This document shows, in pieces, positions 1 to 6,276 of a DNA stretch of 7,704 nucleotides. The translations under genes were made by a program, and so were the position numbers. The number at the start of each line of letters is the position of its first letter. The first letter of the stretch is position 1. Below the pieces are notes generated by a model. The model was not told where the DNA came from, did not search any database, and was given only the letters and a program-made list of their open reading frames with translations. The stretch is from NCBI GenBank assembly GCA_964582225.1, contig CAZORA010000061.1:1-7704 (forward strand), read 5' to 3'. The stretch comes from Dokdonella_A sp964582225 (lineage in GTDB: Bacteria > Pseudomonadota > Gammaproteobacteria > Xanthomonadales > Rhodanobacteraceae).

Positions 1-900
1 TGCCGCGGCTGGCGCATGTGCGTGTCGGCCTGCCCGTACAAGAAGATCTACTACAACTGGAAGAGCGGCAAGTCCGAGAAGTGCATCTTCTGCTACCCGC
101 GCATCGAGATGGGCGAGCCGACGGTGTGCTCGGAGACCTGCGTCGGCCGCATCCGTTATCTGGGCGTGATGCTTTATGACGCCGACCGCATCCAGGAAGC
201 GGCCGCGGTGCCCTCCGAGCAGGATCTCTACCAGGCGCACCTCGACCTCTTCCTCGACCCCTTCGACCCCGAGGTGATCGCGGCCGCGCGCAGGGAAGGC
301 ATCCCCGAAAGCTGGCTCGAGGCGGCGAAGAAATCGCCGGTCTACAAGATGGCGATCGACTGGAAGCTGGCGCTGCCGCTGCACCCGGAATACCGCACCC
401 TGCCGATGGTCTGGTACGTGCCGCCGCTGTCGCCGATCCAGTCCGCCGCCGAGCGCGGCCGGGTCGGCATGACGGGCGAGCTACCCGATATTGCCTCGCT
501 GCGCATCCCGGTGCGCTATCTGGCGAACCTGCTGACCGCCGGCGACGAGCGTCCGGTGGTCCGCGCGCTGGAGCGGATGATGGCGATGCGCGCCTGGCGT
601 CGCGCGATCAACGTCGAGGGCGTCGAGGATCACGCGGTGCTGGATCAGGTCGGCCTCAGCGCCGCCCAGGCCGAGGAGATGTACCGCTACCTCGCGATCG
701 CCAACTACGAAGACCGCTTCGTCATCCCCAGCGCGCACCGCGAATACGCCGACGACGCCTTCGGCGAGCGCGGCGGCTGCGGCTTCTCGTGGGGCAATGG
801 CTGCAGCGGCGACTCCCCGCTCGATTTGTTCGGCCATCGCCGTACCACCAGCTACGCCGTGCCGCCGAACCGCCAGGAAAAACTGGAGGAAGTGCAATGA
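1..900 (+). CDS. narH: NarH, respiratory nitrate reductase beta subunit (5' end missing)
   Basis: This is the electron-transfer subunit of the membrane-bound nitrate reductase NarGHI, which passes electrons from the NarI hemes to the molybdenum centre in NarG on the cytoplasmic face. The frame is open from base 1, so the N-terminal ~200 residues of a ~510-residue family protein lie outside the window. The visible part opens with CRGWRMCVSACPYKK. Its Trp-4 stands where a ferredoxin would have Cys, the known NarH substitution that gives a [3Fe-4S] cluster. More cluster Cys follow at visible residues 28, 31, 43 and 47 (EKCIFCYPR and VCSETCVGR). Long blocks match E. coli NarH as I remember it, such as SPVYKMAIDWKLALPLHPEY and YLAIANYEDRF. 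The stop overlaps the narJ start (ATGA). Confidence 0.97.
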   Translation, partial: CRGWRMCVSACPYKKIYYNWKSGKSEKCIFCYPRIEMGEPTVCSETCVGRIRYLGVMLYDADRIQEAAAVPSEQDLYQAHLDLFLDPFDPEVIAAARREGIPESWLEAAKKSPVYKMAIDWKLALPLHPEYRTLPMVWYVPPLSPIQSAAERGRVGMTGELPDIASLRIPVRYLANLLTAGDERPVVRALERMMAMRAWRRAINVEGVEDHAVLDQVGLSAAQAEEMYRYLAIANYEDRFVIPSAHREYADDAFGERGGCGFSWGNGCSGDSPLDLFGHRRTTSYAVPPNRQEKLEEVQ

Positions 901-1580
901 GGCTCCTCAAATTGCTCGGCTTGCTGCTCGACTACCCGGCCGACGAGCTCTGGGTGCACCGCGCCGAGCTGCTCGAAGCGGCCGCCGATCCCTCTCTCCC
1001 CGAAGCGCGCCGCACGGCCCTGGTCGGGTTCGTGCGCGAGCTGCTCGACGCCGACCCGCTCGAGGCGCAGGAGCGCTGGCTGGCGCTGTTCGACCGCGGC
1101 CGCTCGATGAGCCTGCTGCTGTTCGAGCACATCCACGGCGAGTCGCGCGACCGCGGCCAGGCCATGGTCGACCTGATCGACGCCTACCGTCGCCACGGCT
1201 TCGAGCTGGCCGCGCGCGAGCTGCCCGACTACCTGCCGCTGCTGCTCGAATACCTCTCGCAACGCCCGCTCGCCGAAGCCCGCGAGTGGCTGCACCACGT
1301 GAGCCACATCGTCGGCCTGCTCGCCGCCCGCGCCGCCGAGCGCGGCAGCCCCTGGGCGCTGCCCTTCGAGATCCTGCTCGAATTCGCCGAGGGCGAATTC
1401 GACCTCGGCGTGCTGCGCCGGCGCGCCCGCAGTGAAGCGCGCGACGACACCGTCGAGGCGATGGACCGGGTGTGGGAGGAAGAAGCCGTGCGCTTCGGCG
1501 CCGAGGCGCCCGACGCTTCCTGCGCCCCGCCCTCGACTCGAAAACCCGACTGGATCCGCGGACCGGAGCTGCAGCCATGA
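897..1580 (+). CDS. narJ: NarJ, nitrate reductase assembly chaperone
   Basis: NarJ is a cytoplasmic chaperone of the NarJ/TorD family. It binds apo-NarG, is needed for insertion of the molybdenum cofactor and Fe-S cluster, and is not part of the final enzyme. The product is 227 residues, close to the usual ~230-240. The family core FDRGRSMSLLLFEHIHGES (about residues 65-83) is followed by RDRGQAMVDL, then RELPDYLPLLLEYL (107-120) and ARDDTVEAMDRVWEEE (181-196), all close to E. coli NarJ from memory. I chose the ATG at 897 because it gives MRLLKLLGLLLDYP, the expected N-terminus, and overlaps the narH stop by ATGA. A longer in-frame start at 789 would run through narH and is not credible. The C-terminal ~25 residues (Pro/Arg-rich) look unconserved. 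Confidence 0.96.
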   Translation: MRLLKLLGLLLDYPADELWVHRAELLEAAADPSLPEARRTALVGFVRELLDADPLEAQERWLALFDRGRSMSLLLFEHIHGESRDRGQAMVDLIDAYRRHGFELAARELPDYLPLLLEYLSQRPLAEAREWLHHVSHIVGLLAARAAERGSPWALPFEILLEFAEGEFDLGVLRRRARSEARDDTVEAMDRVWEEEAVRFGAEAPDASCAPPSTRKPDWIRGPELQP

Positions 1581-2290
1581 GTTTCTTCGACGAGTTCGCC
1601 TTCCAGATCTATCCCTATATCGCCCTGGTGGTGTTCTTCGTGGGCAGCTGGATCCGTTTCGATCGCTCCATGTATACCTGGCGCACCGGCTCCAGCCAGC
1701 TGCTCTCCGGCGGCACCCGCATGCGCCTGGGCAGCAACCTGTTCCATGTCGGCATCCTGGTGGTGCTCGGCGGGCACCTGGTCGGGCTGTTGACCCCGCA
1801 CTGGCTGTATTCGATCTTCATCACGGCGCCGCAGAAGCAGCTGCTGGCGATGGCGGTCGGCGGGCTGTTCGGCCTGATCTGCCTGGTCGGCATCCTGATC
1901 CTGCTCTGGCGGCGGTTGTTCGACCCGCGCGTGCACGCCACCGGCACCTTTGCCGACACCCTGATCCTGGTGCTGCTCTTCCTGCAGCTTCTGCTTGGCC
2001 TGGCCACCGTTCCGCTGTCCGCGCAGCACCTCGACGGCAGCGTCATGCTGCTGCTCTCGGAATGGGCGCAGCGCATCGTCACCTTCCGCGGCGGCGCGGC
2101 GGCTTATGTCGCCGGCGTCGACTGGGTCTACAAGGCGCACATCGTGCTTGGTTTGACCCTGTTCCTGATCACGCCCTTCACCCGCCTGGTGCACATCTGG
2201 AGCATTCCGCTGAGCTACCTGTGGCGGCCGTATCAGGTCGTGCGTCGACGTCAGCCCACCCTGCGCTACGGCGCGAGGAGCGGCTCGTGA
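1577..2290 (+). CDS. narI: NarI, respiratory nitrate reductase gamma subunit (cytochrome b)
   Basis: NarI is the membrane anchor and quinol-oxidising subunit of NarGHI. It carries two b hemes and releases protons on the periplasmic side. The protein is 237 residues, normal for the family, with about five hydrophobic segments (roughly residues 10-25, 55-75, 88-111, 125-146 and 185-203). Four His residues match the heme ligands of E. coli NarI (H56, H66, H187, H205): His57 in NLFHVGI, His67 in GGHLVG, His188 in YKAHIV and His206 in RLVHIW. The FDRSMYTWR segment after the first helix is also typical. The ATG at 1577 overlaps the narJ stop by ATGA, and the stop overlaps the GTG start of the next gene, which points to tight translational coupling. 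Confidence 0.97.
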   Translation: MSFFDEFAFQIYPYIALVVFFVGSWIRFDRSMYTWRTGSSQLLSGGTRMRLGSNLFHVGILVVLGGHLVGLLTPHWLYSIFITAPQKQLLAMAVGGLFGLICLVGILILLWRRLFDPRVHATGTFADTLILVLLFLQLLLGLATVPLSAQHLDGSVMLLLSEWAQRIVTFRGGAAAYVAGVDWVYKAHIVLGLTLFLITPFTRLVHIWSIPLSYLWRPYQVVRRRQPTLRYGARSGS

Positions 2291-3180
2291 GCGTGCGCCG
2301 CCGCCTGGAGATCCCCCGCGCCCCGGCCGCGCCACGCCCGCGCGCGGCGCAGGCTTCGGTTCACGGTGCCGCACCGTCCGCCGAGGCGCGCGGCATCGGC
2401 CAGCCTCCGCCCTGCTTTCTGCAGGTCGGCGACACCCCGATCGACGAGGGCCGCATCGCCCAGGAGATGCAGCACCACCGCGACCTCGACCCGCACCGCT
2501 CGCGCCGCGCCGCCGCCGAAGCGCTGGTGGTGCGCGAGCTGCTGCGCCACGAGACCGCGCGCCTCGGTCTCGACGCCGAGGCCGCGCTGCGCTGCGTCGA
2601 CGGCGAGACCGCCGAGGAAGCCGCGATCCGCCTGCTGATCGAGCGCGAGATGCCGGTGCCGGCGCCGAGCGCGGAGGCCTGCCGGCGCTACTTCGAGCAG
2701 AACGCCGCGCGTCTGCGCGAGCCCGACCGCCTGCGCTTGCGCCACATCCTCCTGGCCGCCGCGCCCGAAGACGTCGAGCAGCGCCTCGCCGCCCGCGCCA
2801 GGGGCGAAGCGCTGATCGCGAAGCTGCGCCAGCATCCCGAGCGCTTCACCGAATTCGCCCAGCGCCACTCGGCCTGCCCCTCGCGCGACGCCGGCGGCGA
2901 GCTCGGCTGGATTGAGCGCGGCGACACCGTGCCCGAATTCGAGCGCCAGATCTTCATGCTCGGCCAGGGCCTCGCCGCGCTCACCGTGGAAACCCGCTAC
3001 GGCCACCACGTGGTGTGGATCGACGAGATCGCCCGCGGCGCCGCGCTGAGCTTCGCCGCCGCGCGCGCGAAGATCGCCGCCTACCTCGAAACCCAGGCCC
3101 GCCAGAACGCCATCCACCAGTACCTGAGCCTGCTCTCCGAGCGCTACGGCGTGCGCGGCCTGGAGCACTTCGCCGCCTGA
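2287..3180 (+). CDS. PpiC-type (parvulin/NifM-like) peptidyl-prolyl isomerase of the nar operon
   Basis: This is a predicted parvulin-family peptidyl-prolyl cis-trans isomerase of 297 residues. A variable, Arg/Ala-rich N-terminus of about 40 residues precedes a helical region (50-145). The parvulin domain covers roughly residues 146-250, with RLRLRHILLAA (147-157), FTEFAQRHSACPSRDAGGELGW (187-208), VPEFERQIF (215-223) and YGHHVVWIDE (238-247). I see no hydrophobic signal peptide, so it is probably cytoplasmic, like NifM and unlike SurA or PrsA. The GTG start at 2287 overlaps the narI stop (GTGA), which fixes the start and ties the gene to the operon. A PpiC gene directly after narI is also known in Pseudomonas nar operons, so a role in maturing the reductase is plausible; the exact substrate is not shown here. 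Confidence 0.9.
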   Translation: MSVRRRLEIPRAPAAPRPRAAQASVHGAAPSAEARGIGQPPPCFLQVGDTPIDEGRIAQEMQHHRDLDPHRSRRAAAEALVVRELLRHETARLGLDAEAALRCVDGETAEEAAIRLLIEREMPVPAPSAEACRRYFEQNAARLREPDRLRLRHILLAAAPEDVEQRLAARARGEALIAKLRQHPERFTEFAQRHSACPSRDAGGELGWIERGDTVPEFERQIFMLGQGLAALTVETRYGHHVVWIDEIARGAALSFAAARAKIAAYLETQARQNAIHQYLSLLSERYGVRGLEHFAA

Positions 3181-3214
3181 ACCGGCCGCAGCTTCCACCC
3201 GACGGGAACCCCGC

Positions 3215-4636
3215 ATGAACGCCGTCCCCGCAGTCAGCAACGCCCAGCGCGCCCGCGCGCTGTGGCTGACCACCTTCGCCTTCGCCGTCTGCTTCGCCGT
3301 GTGGGTGATCTTCTCGATCCTCGGCGTCCAGCTCAAGGAGGAACTCGGCCTCAGCGACACCCAGTTCGGCCTGCTGGTGGCGACGCCGATCCTGAGCGGC
3401 TCGATCACCCGCCCGATCCTCGGCATCTGGGCGGAAATGATCGGCGGCAACCGCGTCTTCGCCGCGGCCATGCTGGTGGTCTCCGGCTTTACCTTCGCGC
3501 TGCCCTGGGCGCACTCCTATCCGGTGCTGCTCGCGCTCGGTCTCGGTCTCGGCCTGGCCGGCGGCTGCTTCGCGGTCGGCGTGGTCTACGTCTCGGCCTG
3601 GTATCCCGGCGAGAAGCAGGGCACCGCGCTGGGCCTGTTCGGCATCGGCAACGTCGGCGCCGCCGCCACCAGCTTCGGCGCGCCGCTGCTGCTCGCCGTG
3701 ATGGACTGGCGCCAGGTCGCAAACCTCTACGCCCTGGTCGCGCTCGCCACCGCCGTCCTGTTCTTCCTCTTCGCCCAGGTCGACCCGGTCACCCGCAGTC
3801 GCGCCAGCAGCGGCAAGCGCGCCTCGCTCGCCGAGCGCCTGGCGCCGCTCAGGAACATTCAGGTCTGGCGCTTCTCGCTCTACTACTTCCTGGTCTTTGG
3901 CGGCTTCGTCGCGCTCGCCTCCTGGCTGCCGCGCTACTACATGGGCGTCTACGGCGTCGATCTCGCCACCGCCGGCATGCTCGCCACCAGCTTCGCCCTG
4001 CCGGCCACCCTGTTTCGCGCGCTGGGCGGCGTGCTCTCCGACCGCTACGGCGCGCGCAAGGTGATGTACCTCTCCTTCAGCGTGTGCATGGTCGGCCTGT
4101 TCCTGCTGTCCTACCCGGCCACCGACTACGTGATCGAGGGCATCCGCGGGCCGATCGCCTTCACCATCGCCCCCACCATGCTGGAGCGCGCGTTCGTGCT
4201 TTTCATCCTCGGCTTCGTCATGTCGCTCGGCATGGCCGCGGTGTTCAAGCACATCCCGACCTACTATCCGCACCACGTCGGCGCCGTGGGCGGCGTGGTC
4301 GGCATGATCGGCGGCCTCGGCGGCTTCTTCCTGCCGATCGCCTTCGGTCTGATGAACGACCTCATCGGCATCTGGACGAGCTGCTTCATGCTGCTGTTCG
4401 CGATCGCCTTGAGCAACCTCCTGTGGATGCACTTCGCGATCCTGCGCATGGACCGCATGCGCCACCCCGAACTCGGCACCGACACCGACCTTCCCGAGAT
4501 CATGGCTGCTCAGCAAGCCGCCCGCCACGCCCAGGCTGCTGCCGCCGCCGCCGCGCAGGCGGCTGCCCAGGCTGCCAGGGCCGCTGCTGCGGTCGCCAGC
4601 GTTGCGCGCAAGCGCCCAAGCAGAGACCCGACCTGA
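3215..4636 (+). CDS. narK: NarK-family nitrate/nitrite transporter (MFS)
   Basis: This is a 12-helix major facilitator protein of the nitrate/nitrite porter family, 473 residues, placed to supply nitrate to the reductase or remove nitrite. Family signs include Arg66 in the second helix (SGSITRPILG) and Arg268 in LFRALGG, which correspond to the substrate-binding Arg89 and Arg305 of E. coli NarK. Two glycine-rich nitrate signature segments are also present, at about 115-150 (SAWYPGEKQGTALG, FGIGNVGAA) and 339-378 (FKHIPTYYPHHVGAVGG). The sequence looks closer to NarK1-type (proton-coupled nitrate uptake) than to the E. coli antiporter, but that subtype is inferred. The gene starts 34 bases after ppiC with only a weak GGGAA-like ribosome site. 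An unusual tail of about 45 residues, very rich in Ala and Gln, follows the last helix. The stop lies four bases from the convergent intI stop. Confidence 0.93.
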   Translation: MNAVPAVSNAQRARALWLTTFAFAVCFAVWVIFSILGVQLKEELGLSDTQFGLLVATPILSGSITRPILGIWAEMIGGNRVFAAAMLVVSGFTFALPWAHSYPVLLALGLGLGLAGGCFAVGVVYVSAWYPGEKQGTALGLFGIGNVGAAATSFGAPLLLAVMDWRQVANLYALVALATAVLFFLFAQVDPVTRSRASSGKRASLAERLAPLRNIQVWRFSLYYFLVFGGFVALASWLPRYYMGVYGVDLATAGMLATSFALPATLFRALGGVLSDRYGARKVMYLSFSVCMVGLFLLSYPATDYVIEGIRGPIAFTIAPTMLERAFVLFILGFVMSLGMAAVFKHIPTYYPHHVGAVGGVVGMIGGLGGFFLPIAFGLMNDLIGIWTSCFMLLFAIALSNLLWMHFAILRMDRMRHPELGTDTDLPEIMAAQQAARHAQAAAAAAAQAAAQAARAAAAVASVARKRPSRDPT

Positions 4637-4640
4637 ACCC

Positions 4641-5651
4641 CTACTGGCGGTCAAGCGGACTCAGCACTCCGCAGCCGCCCCGATTTAGGACGTGCGTGTA
4701 AATCTGCGTGGTCGATACGTTCTTGTGTCCCAGCAGTTCCTGCACCGTGCGAATGTCCGAGCCCGCCTCCAGCAGGTGGGTCGCGAAGGAATGGCGCAGC
4801 GTGTGGCAGCTTGCGGCCTTGGCGATCCCGGCCTCGCGCAGCGCCGCCTTCACCGCCCGCTGGATGACGCTCGGGTCCAGGTGATGCCGGCGCGTGACGC
4901 CTGAACGCGGGTCGATACTCCGCTTGCTCGCGGGAAATACGAACTGCCAGCACCACTCCCGACCGGCGTTCGGATATTTGCGCGCCAGCGCATTAGGCAG
5001 TGCGGCGACACCAAACCCGCACGCGAGATCGCGCGCGTGAATTTTTTGCGCATGCTCTAGCTGCCTTTGCAACCCCTTCCGCACCAGCGCAGGCAGCACG
5101 GTGCGGCGATCCTTGTCCCCCTTGCCGTGGCGCACCGTGATCTCCTGACGCTCGAAATCCACGTCCATCACCCGCAGCCGCAGACACTCCAGCAAGCGCA
5201 ATCCCGAGCCGTAAAGCAGCCCGGCCGCGAGCCAGCCCACCCCGTCCAGTTGCGCGAGCAGTGCATCGACCTCCGTTCGAGACAGCACCACGGGTACCCG
5301 TACCGGCCGCTTCGCCCGCTGAATGTTCTCCATCCACCGCAAGCGAACGCCGAGCACCTCGCGGTACAGGAACAGCAGCGCCGCGAGCGCCTGATTTTGC
5401 GTCGACGCGGCGACCAGGTCCTCGCTCGCCAGTCGGGTCAGAAACGCCTCCACTTCGATCGCGCCCATCTCGCGCGGGTGACGACCTCCGTTCGCCCGAA
5501 TGAAGCGCCGCACCCAACCGACATAGGCCTCCTCGGTGCGCGCCGCCAATCCAAGGCGCCGCACCCTGGCCCGCAGCACCTCGAGCAACCGCGGCCGCCG
5601 TCCTGTTGCGCCGCCGCATGCAGCGCCCTCTGGAAACTGAGACGATCCCAT
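4641..5651 (-). CDS. intI: Integron integrase IntI (tyrosine recombinase)
   Basis: IntI is a site-specific tyrosine recombinase that inserts and excises cassettes by attC x attI or attC x attC recombination. The 336-residue product has the SAM-like N-terminal domain (RTEEAYVGWVRRFIR, about 38-52) and an intact catalytic set: Arg152 (YGSGLRLLE), Lys177 (HGKGDKDR), His283 and Arg286 (CHTLRHSFATHL), His309 (LLGHKNVSTT) and Tyr318 (QIYTHV). The extra segment that separates IntI from XerC/D is present before the HTLRH box (ALARKYP at 221-227, DPRSGVTRRHHL at 247-258). The end, GVLSPLD, matches that of IntI1. I chose the ATG at 5651 because GGAGG precedes it and the length fits IntI1. An in-frame ATG at 5681 would add ten residues but has no ribosome site. 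The gene looks functional. Confidence 0.96.
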   Translation of the reverse strand: MGSSQFPEGAACGGATGRRPRLLEVLRARVRRLGLAARTEEAYVGWVRRFIRANGGRHPREMGAIEVEAFLTRLASEDLVAASTQNQALAALLFLYREVLGVRLRWMENIQRAKRPVRVPVVLSRTEVDALLAQLDGVGWLAAGLLYGSGLRLLECLRLRVMDVDFERQEITVRHGKGDKDRRTVLPALVRKGLQRQLEHAQKIHARDLACGFGVAALPNALARKYPNAGREWCWQFVFPASKRSIDPRSGVTRRHHLDPSVIQRAVKAALREAGIAKAASCHTLRHSFATHLLEAGSDIRTVQELLGHKNVSTTQIYTHVLNRGGCGVLSPLDRQ

Positions 5652-5654
5652 GCG

Positions 5655-5660
5655 CCCTCC
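5655..5660 (-). promoter_or_regulatory. Ribosome binding site deciding the intI start
   Basis: On the minus strand GGAGGG lies just upstream of the ATG at 5651, with three to four bases between. The alternative start at 5681 is preceded by GCCGTCTAATC, which has no Shine-Dalgarno match. The spacing is slightly short, so this supports but does not prove the 5651 start. Confidence 0.6.
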
Positions 5661-5690
5661 GACCCGCAGCGAGGCCACCATGATTAGACG

Positions 5691-5789
5691 GCAACGCTAC
5701 GCGGCGAAATCGGTGGAAGCCGATGTTTCTTGTAGGAAATTTCCTGTACGCAGCGCGGACGAACACACGCTACACTGCAACGCTACGCG
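5691..5789 (+). repeat. 13-bp direct repeat flanking the intI-attI interval
   Basis: GCAACGCTACGCG occurs exactly at 5691-5703 and again at 5777-5789, 86 bp apart in start position. A third partial copy, ACGCTAC, is at 5767-5773. The spacing places one copy just upstream of the intI start and one inside the presumed attI. Integrase binding or an old duplication are both possible; nothing in the sequence decides between them. Confidence 0.7.
5734..5745. repeat. 12-bp perfect palindrome AGGAAATTTCCT
   Basis: The sequence reads identically on both strands and lies about 80 bp upstream of the intI start and of the first cassette, in the middle of the non-coding interval. Such a site could be an operator for a dimeric regulator of intI or of the cassette promoter. 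It does not match the LexA consensus. No regulator can be named. Confidence 0.6.
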
Positions 5790-5817
5790 ACAATTTGTCG
5801 CCGAATTTTAGTTAGGC
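5752..5817 (+). other. attI recombination site (left edge approximate)
   Basis: This is the primary site where IntI inserts new cassettes. The right end is firm: GTTAGGC at 5811-5817 is the core site in which crossover occurs between G5811 and T5812. The left limit is set only by analogy with the ~65-bp attI1 and is not visible in the sequence. attI sites share little sequence between integron classes, so identity rests on position, between the intI 5' end and the first cassette. Three copies of ACGCTAC occur in the intI-attI interval (5694, 5767, 5780); the last two lie within the interval drawn here and could be accessory integrase-binding repeats such as those of attI1. I found no convincing cassette promoter (Pc), intI promoter or CTGT-N8-ACAG LexA box in this interval. 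Confidence 0.75.
5788..5800. repeat. Inverted repeat CGACAA-T-TTGTCG next to the attI core
   Basis: Two 6-bp arms, exact reverse complements, are separated by one base. They end 10 bp before the GTTAGGC core and overlap the end of the second GCAACGCTACGCG copy by two bases. The position inside attI makes an integrase or regulator site plausible, but short repeats of this kind also arise by chance. Confidence 0.55.
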
Positions 5818-5824
5818 GTCCATT

Positions 5825-5830
5825 AGGAGA
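5825..5830 (+). promoter_or_regulatory. Ribosome binding site for the cassette 1 gene
   Basis: AGGAGA lies seven bases before the GTG at 5838. It decides the start: the nearby ATG at 5833 is in another frame and reaches a stop after eight codons, whereas the GTG opens the 123-codon gene. The site lies within the first 20 bases of the cassette, as is usual for cassette genes. Confidence 0.7.
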
Positions 5831-5837
5831 CTATGCG

Positions 5838-6209
5838 GTGGCAACAATCAAAGTGGTAGCGGGAGATCTCGACAAAGGCACATGGCAATTTGTCGGCATG
5901 TTTGGGGTTTGCAGTATGACGCGAGCAAGCACTATAAAGAGCATGTGGAAAGGCGAAACTTACAATCTTAAAACAGATGTTGAGAGTCTTGAGCAACTGA
6001 CAGAAGAGAAGGTCAAAAAGCTAGCAGGAACAGCAGCGTGGGGAGTTGCTGGCGCGGTTCTTCTTGGCCCGCTTGGAGCAATTGGCGGCATGCTTATCGG
6101 CGGCAATAAGACAGAGGTTGCATTCACTTGCAATCTCAAAGACGGTCAAAAGTTCATGGCTACAACAGACAGTAAGACATGGCAAAAAATCATGGCAGCA
6201 AGATTCTAG
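5838..6209 (+). CDS. Cassette 1 hypothetical protein with a glycine-rich hydrophobic segment
   Basis: The function is not recognised. The 123-residue product has a polar N-terminal part (1-60) with a short hydrophobic, Cys-containing stretch (QFVGMFGVCSM, 17-27). A Gly/Ala-rich hydrophobic segment follows at about 64-89 (WGVAGAVLLGPLGAIGGMLI), shaped like a membrane hairpin or glycine zipper. The C-terminal part, VAFTCNLKDGQKFMATTDSK (94-113), resembles a small beta-rich module that I associate loosely with bacterial proteins having a similar Gly-rich core, some carrying SHOCT domains; that is memory, not a match. The start is GTG with AGGAGA in front. The gene fills cassette 1 in the normal orientation, toward attC, so it would be read from an integron promoter upstream. 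Base composition is clearly more A+T-rich than the nar genes. Confidence 0.85.
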   Translation: MATIKVVAGDLDKGTWQFVGMFGVCSMTRASTIKSMWKGETYNLKTDVESLEQLTEEKVKKLAGTAAWGVAGAVLLGPLGAIGGMLIGGNKTEVAFTCNLKDGQKFMATTDSKTWQKIMAARF

Positions 6210-6216
6210 GCAGGAC

Positions 6217-6276
6217 GCCTAACAATTCATTCAAGCCGACGCCGCTTCGCGGCGCGGCTTAATTCAGGCGTTAGGT
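6217..6276 (+). other. attC site of cassette 1 (aadA-like, 60 bp)
   Basis: This is the recombination site recognised by IntI as a folded single strand. It runs from the inverse core GCCTAAC (6217-6223) to the core GTTAGGT (6270-6276), with AAGCCG (6233-6238) pairing with CGGCTT (6255-6260) and a central hairpin CGCCGC-TTC-GCGGCG (6240-6254). From memory it is nearly the attC of aadA streptomycin-resistance cassettes, differing at only a few bases. The crossover point is G6270/T6271. The last six bases come from cassette 2. Confidence 0.93.

Noticed and set aside
1229..2374. 381-codon minus-strand frame across narJ and narI
   Set aside because: It is a high-GC shadow with Gln/Asp/His-rich low-complexity translation, opposite two clear genes.
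2266..3471. 401-codon minus-strand frame across ppiC and the narK start
   Set aside because: It is antisense to two supported genes, with Gly/Ala/Arg-rich translation and no recognisable motif.
2981..4654. 557-codon open frame on the minus strand opposite narK
   Set aside because: It lies antisense to a clear MFS transporter in very high-GC DNA, where stop codons are rare. The translation is low-complexity (Glu/Ala/Gly/His-rich) and shows no domain.
5067..5687. 206-codon plus-strand frame opposite intI
   Set aside because: It overlaps a complete integrase with all catalytic residues; the translation has no recognisable features.
5744..5757. CTGT as half of a LexA operator upstream of intI
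   Set aside because: The second half-site ACAG is absent at the required eight-base spacing.
5771..5776. TACACT as a -10 box of a cassette promoter (Pc) in attI
   Set aside because: It matches four of six consensus bases, but the hexamer 17 bases upstream (ACGCAG) is not like TTGACA. Too weak to annotate.
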